NCBI GenBank assembly: GCA_041484905.1
Contig: JBGPIL010000135.1
Location: forward strand, 1-6,215
Length of the DNA stretch: 6,215 nucleotides
Direction of reading: 5' to 3'
From: JACQCE01 sp041484905
GTDB lineage: Bacteria > Nitrospirota > Nitrospiria > JACQCE01
A model generated the notes under the pieces. The model did not search any database and was not told where the DNA came from. It saw nothing but the letters and a program-made list of their open reading frames with translations. The translations under genes and the position numbers were made by a program. Shown in pieces: positions 6,108 through 6,215 of this stretch (its first letter is position 1; every line of letters starts with the position of its first letter).

Positions 6108-6215
6108 TTAGGAACCCAACATCCGTTTCACACCAGCCGCCCGCCCCGATCGACCGGCCACCTGCTTCATCATCCGGCACGCATCATAAAACTGCCGCAC
6201 CAGCTGGTTGACTTC
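6108..6215 (-). CDS. ffh: Signal recognition particle protein Ffh, C-terminal 35 residues only
   Basis: The minus strand from the right edge reads an open frame of 35 codons ending in TAA at 6110–6108. It begins EVNQLVRQFYDACRMMKQV and ends GVKRMLGS. The pattern xxNxLxxQFxxxxxMMKQ followed by a short basic Gly-containing end matches the last part of the Ffh M domain, which binds 4.5S RNA and the signal sequences of exported proteins. The gene continues outside the window, so the GTPase domain cannot be seen. Location directly upstream of rpsP agrees with the common ffh–rpsP–trmD–rplS order. The frame is too short for a firm call on sequence alone, but motif and context together are convincing. 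Confidence 0.85.
   Translation of the reverse strand, partial: EVNQLVRQFYDACRMMKQVAGRSGRAAGVKRMLGS

Noticed and set aside
5030..6211. Open plus-strand frame of 393 codons antisense to trmD, rpsP and ffh
   Set aside because: It is a shadow of real genes in GC-rich DNA: the product is rich in Pro, Arg and His, has no recognisable domain, and the opposite strand holds three certain conserved genes.

Overview
The window is one continuous minus-strand gene run from a GC-rich bacterium, estimated by eye at just over 60% G+C. Read in the direction of transcription (right to left) the order is ffh (last 35 codons only), rpsP, trmD, rplS, rnhB, yraN, ftsE, ftsX, an envC-like gene, and an S41 C-terminal processing peptidase (ctpA-type, cut at the left edge). 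The FtsEX–EnvC–Ctp block directly behind the ffh/rpsP/trmD/rplS/rnhB block, together with the composition, suggests a Nitrospirota (Nitrospira-like) chromosome. This is from memory of gene order only and is not proven by the sequence.

Right half (about 3400–6215): information-processing genes. Ffh is the protein part of the signal recognition particle. S16 and L19 are ribosomal proteins. TrmD methylates G37 of tRNA. RNase HII removes ribonucleotides from DNA, and YraN is a putative nuclease-fold protein. The rimM gene and the small KH-domain gene often found between rpsP and trmD are absent; only 6 nt separate the two genes.

Left half (1 to about 3400): cell-envelope and division genes. FtsE (ATPase) and FtsX (four-helix membrane protein) form the FtsEX complex. 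The next gene encodes a secreted coiled-coil protein whose LytM/M23 domain has lost most zinc ligands, as in EnvC, so it is probably an activator of cell-wall amidases and not an enzyme. Last comes a membrane-anchored PDZ/S41 protease.

All genes point the same way. Gaps range from 4 to 29 nt and several genes overlap, so there is no room for conventional internal promoters or terminators between genes, and none was seen. The run looks like one transcription unit with translational coupling at several junctions. No RNA genes, mobile elements, CRISPR arrays or repeat families were found. No stretch over 300 nt lacks a gene. I found no undescribed system; the points of interest are at the residue and junction level: a TrmD active-site substitution, an L19 tail, a degenerate LytM domain, missing rimM, and a G8 tract in ftsX.
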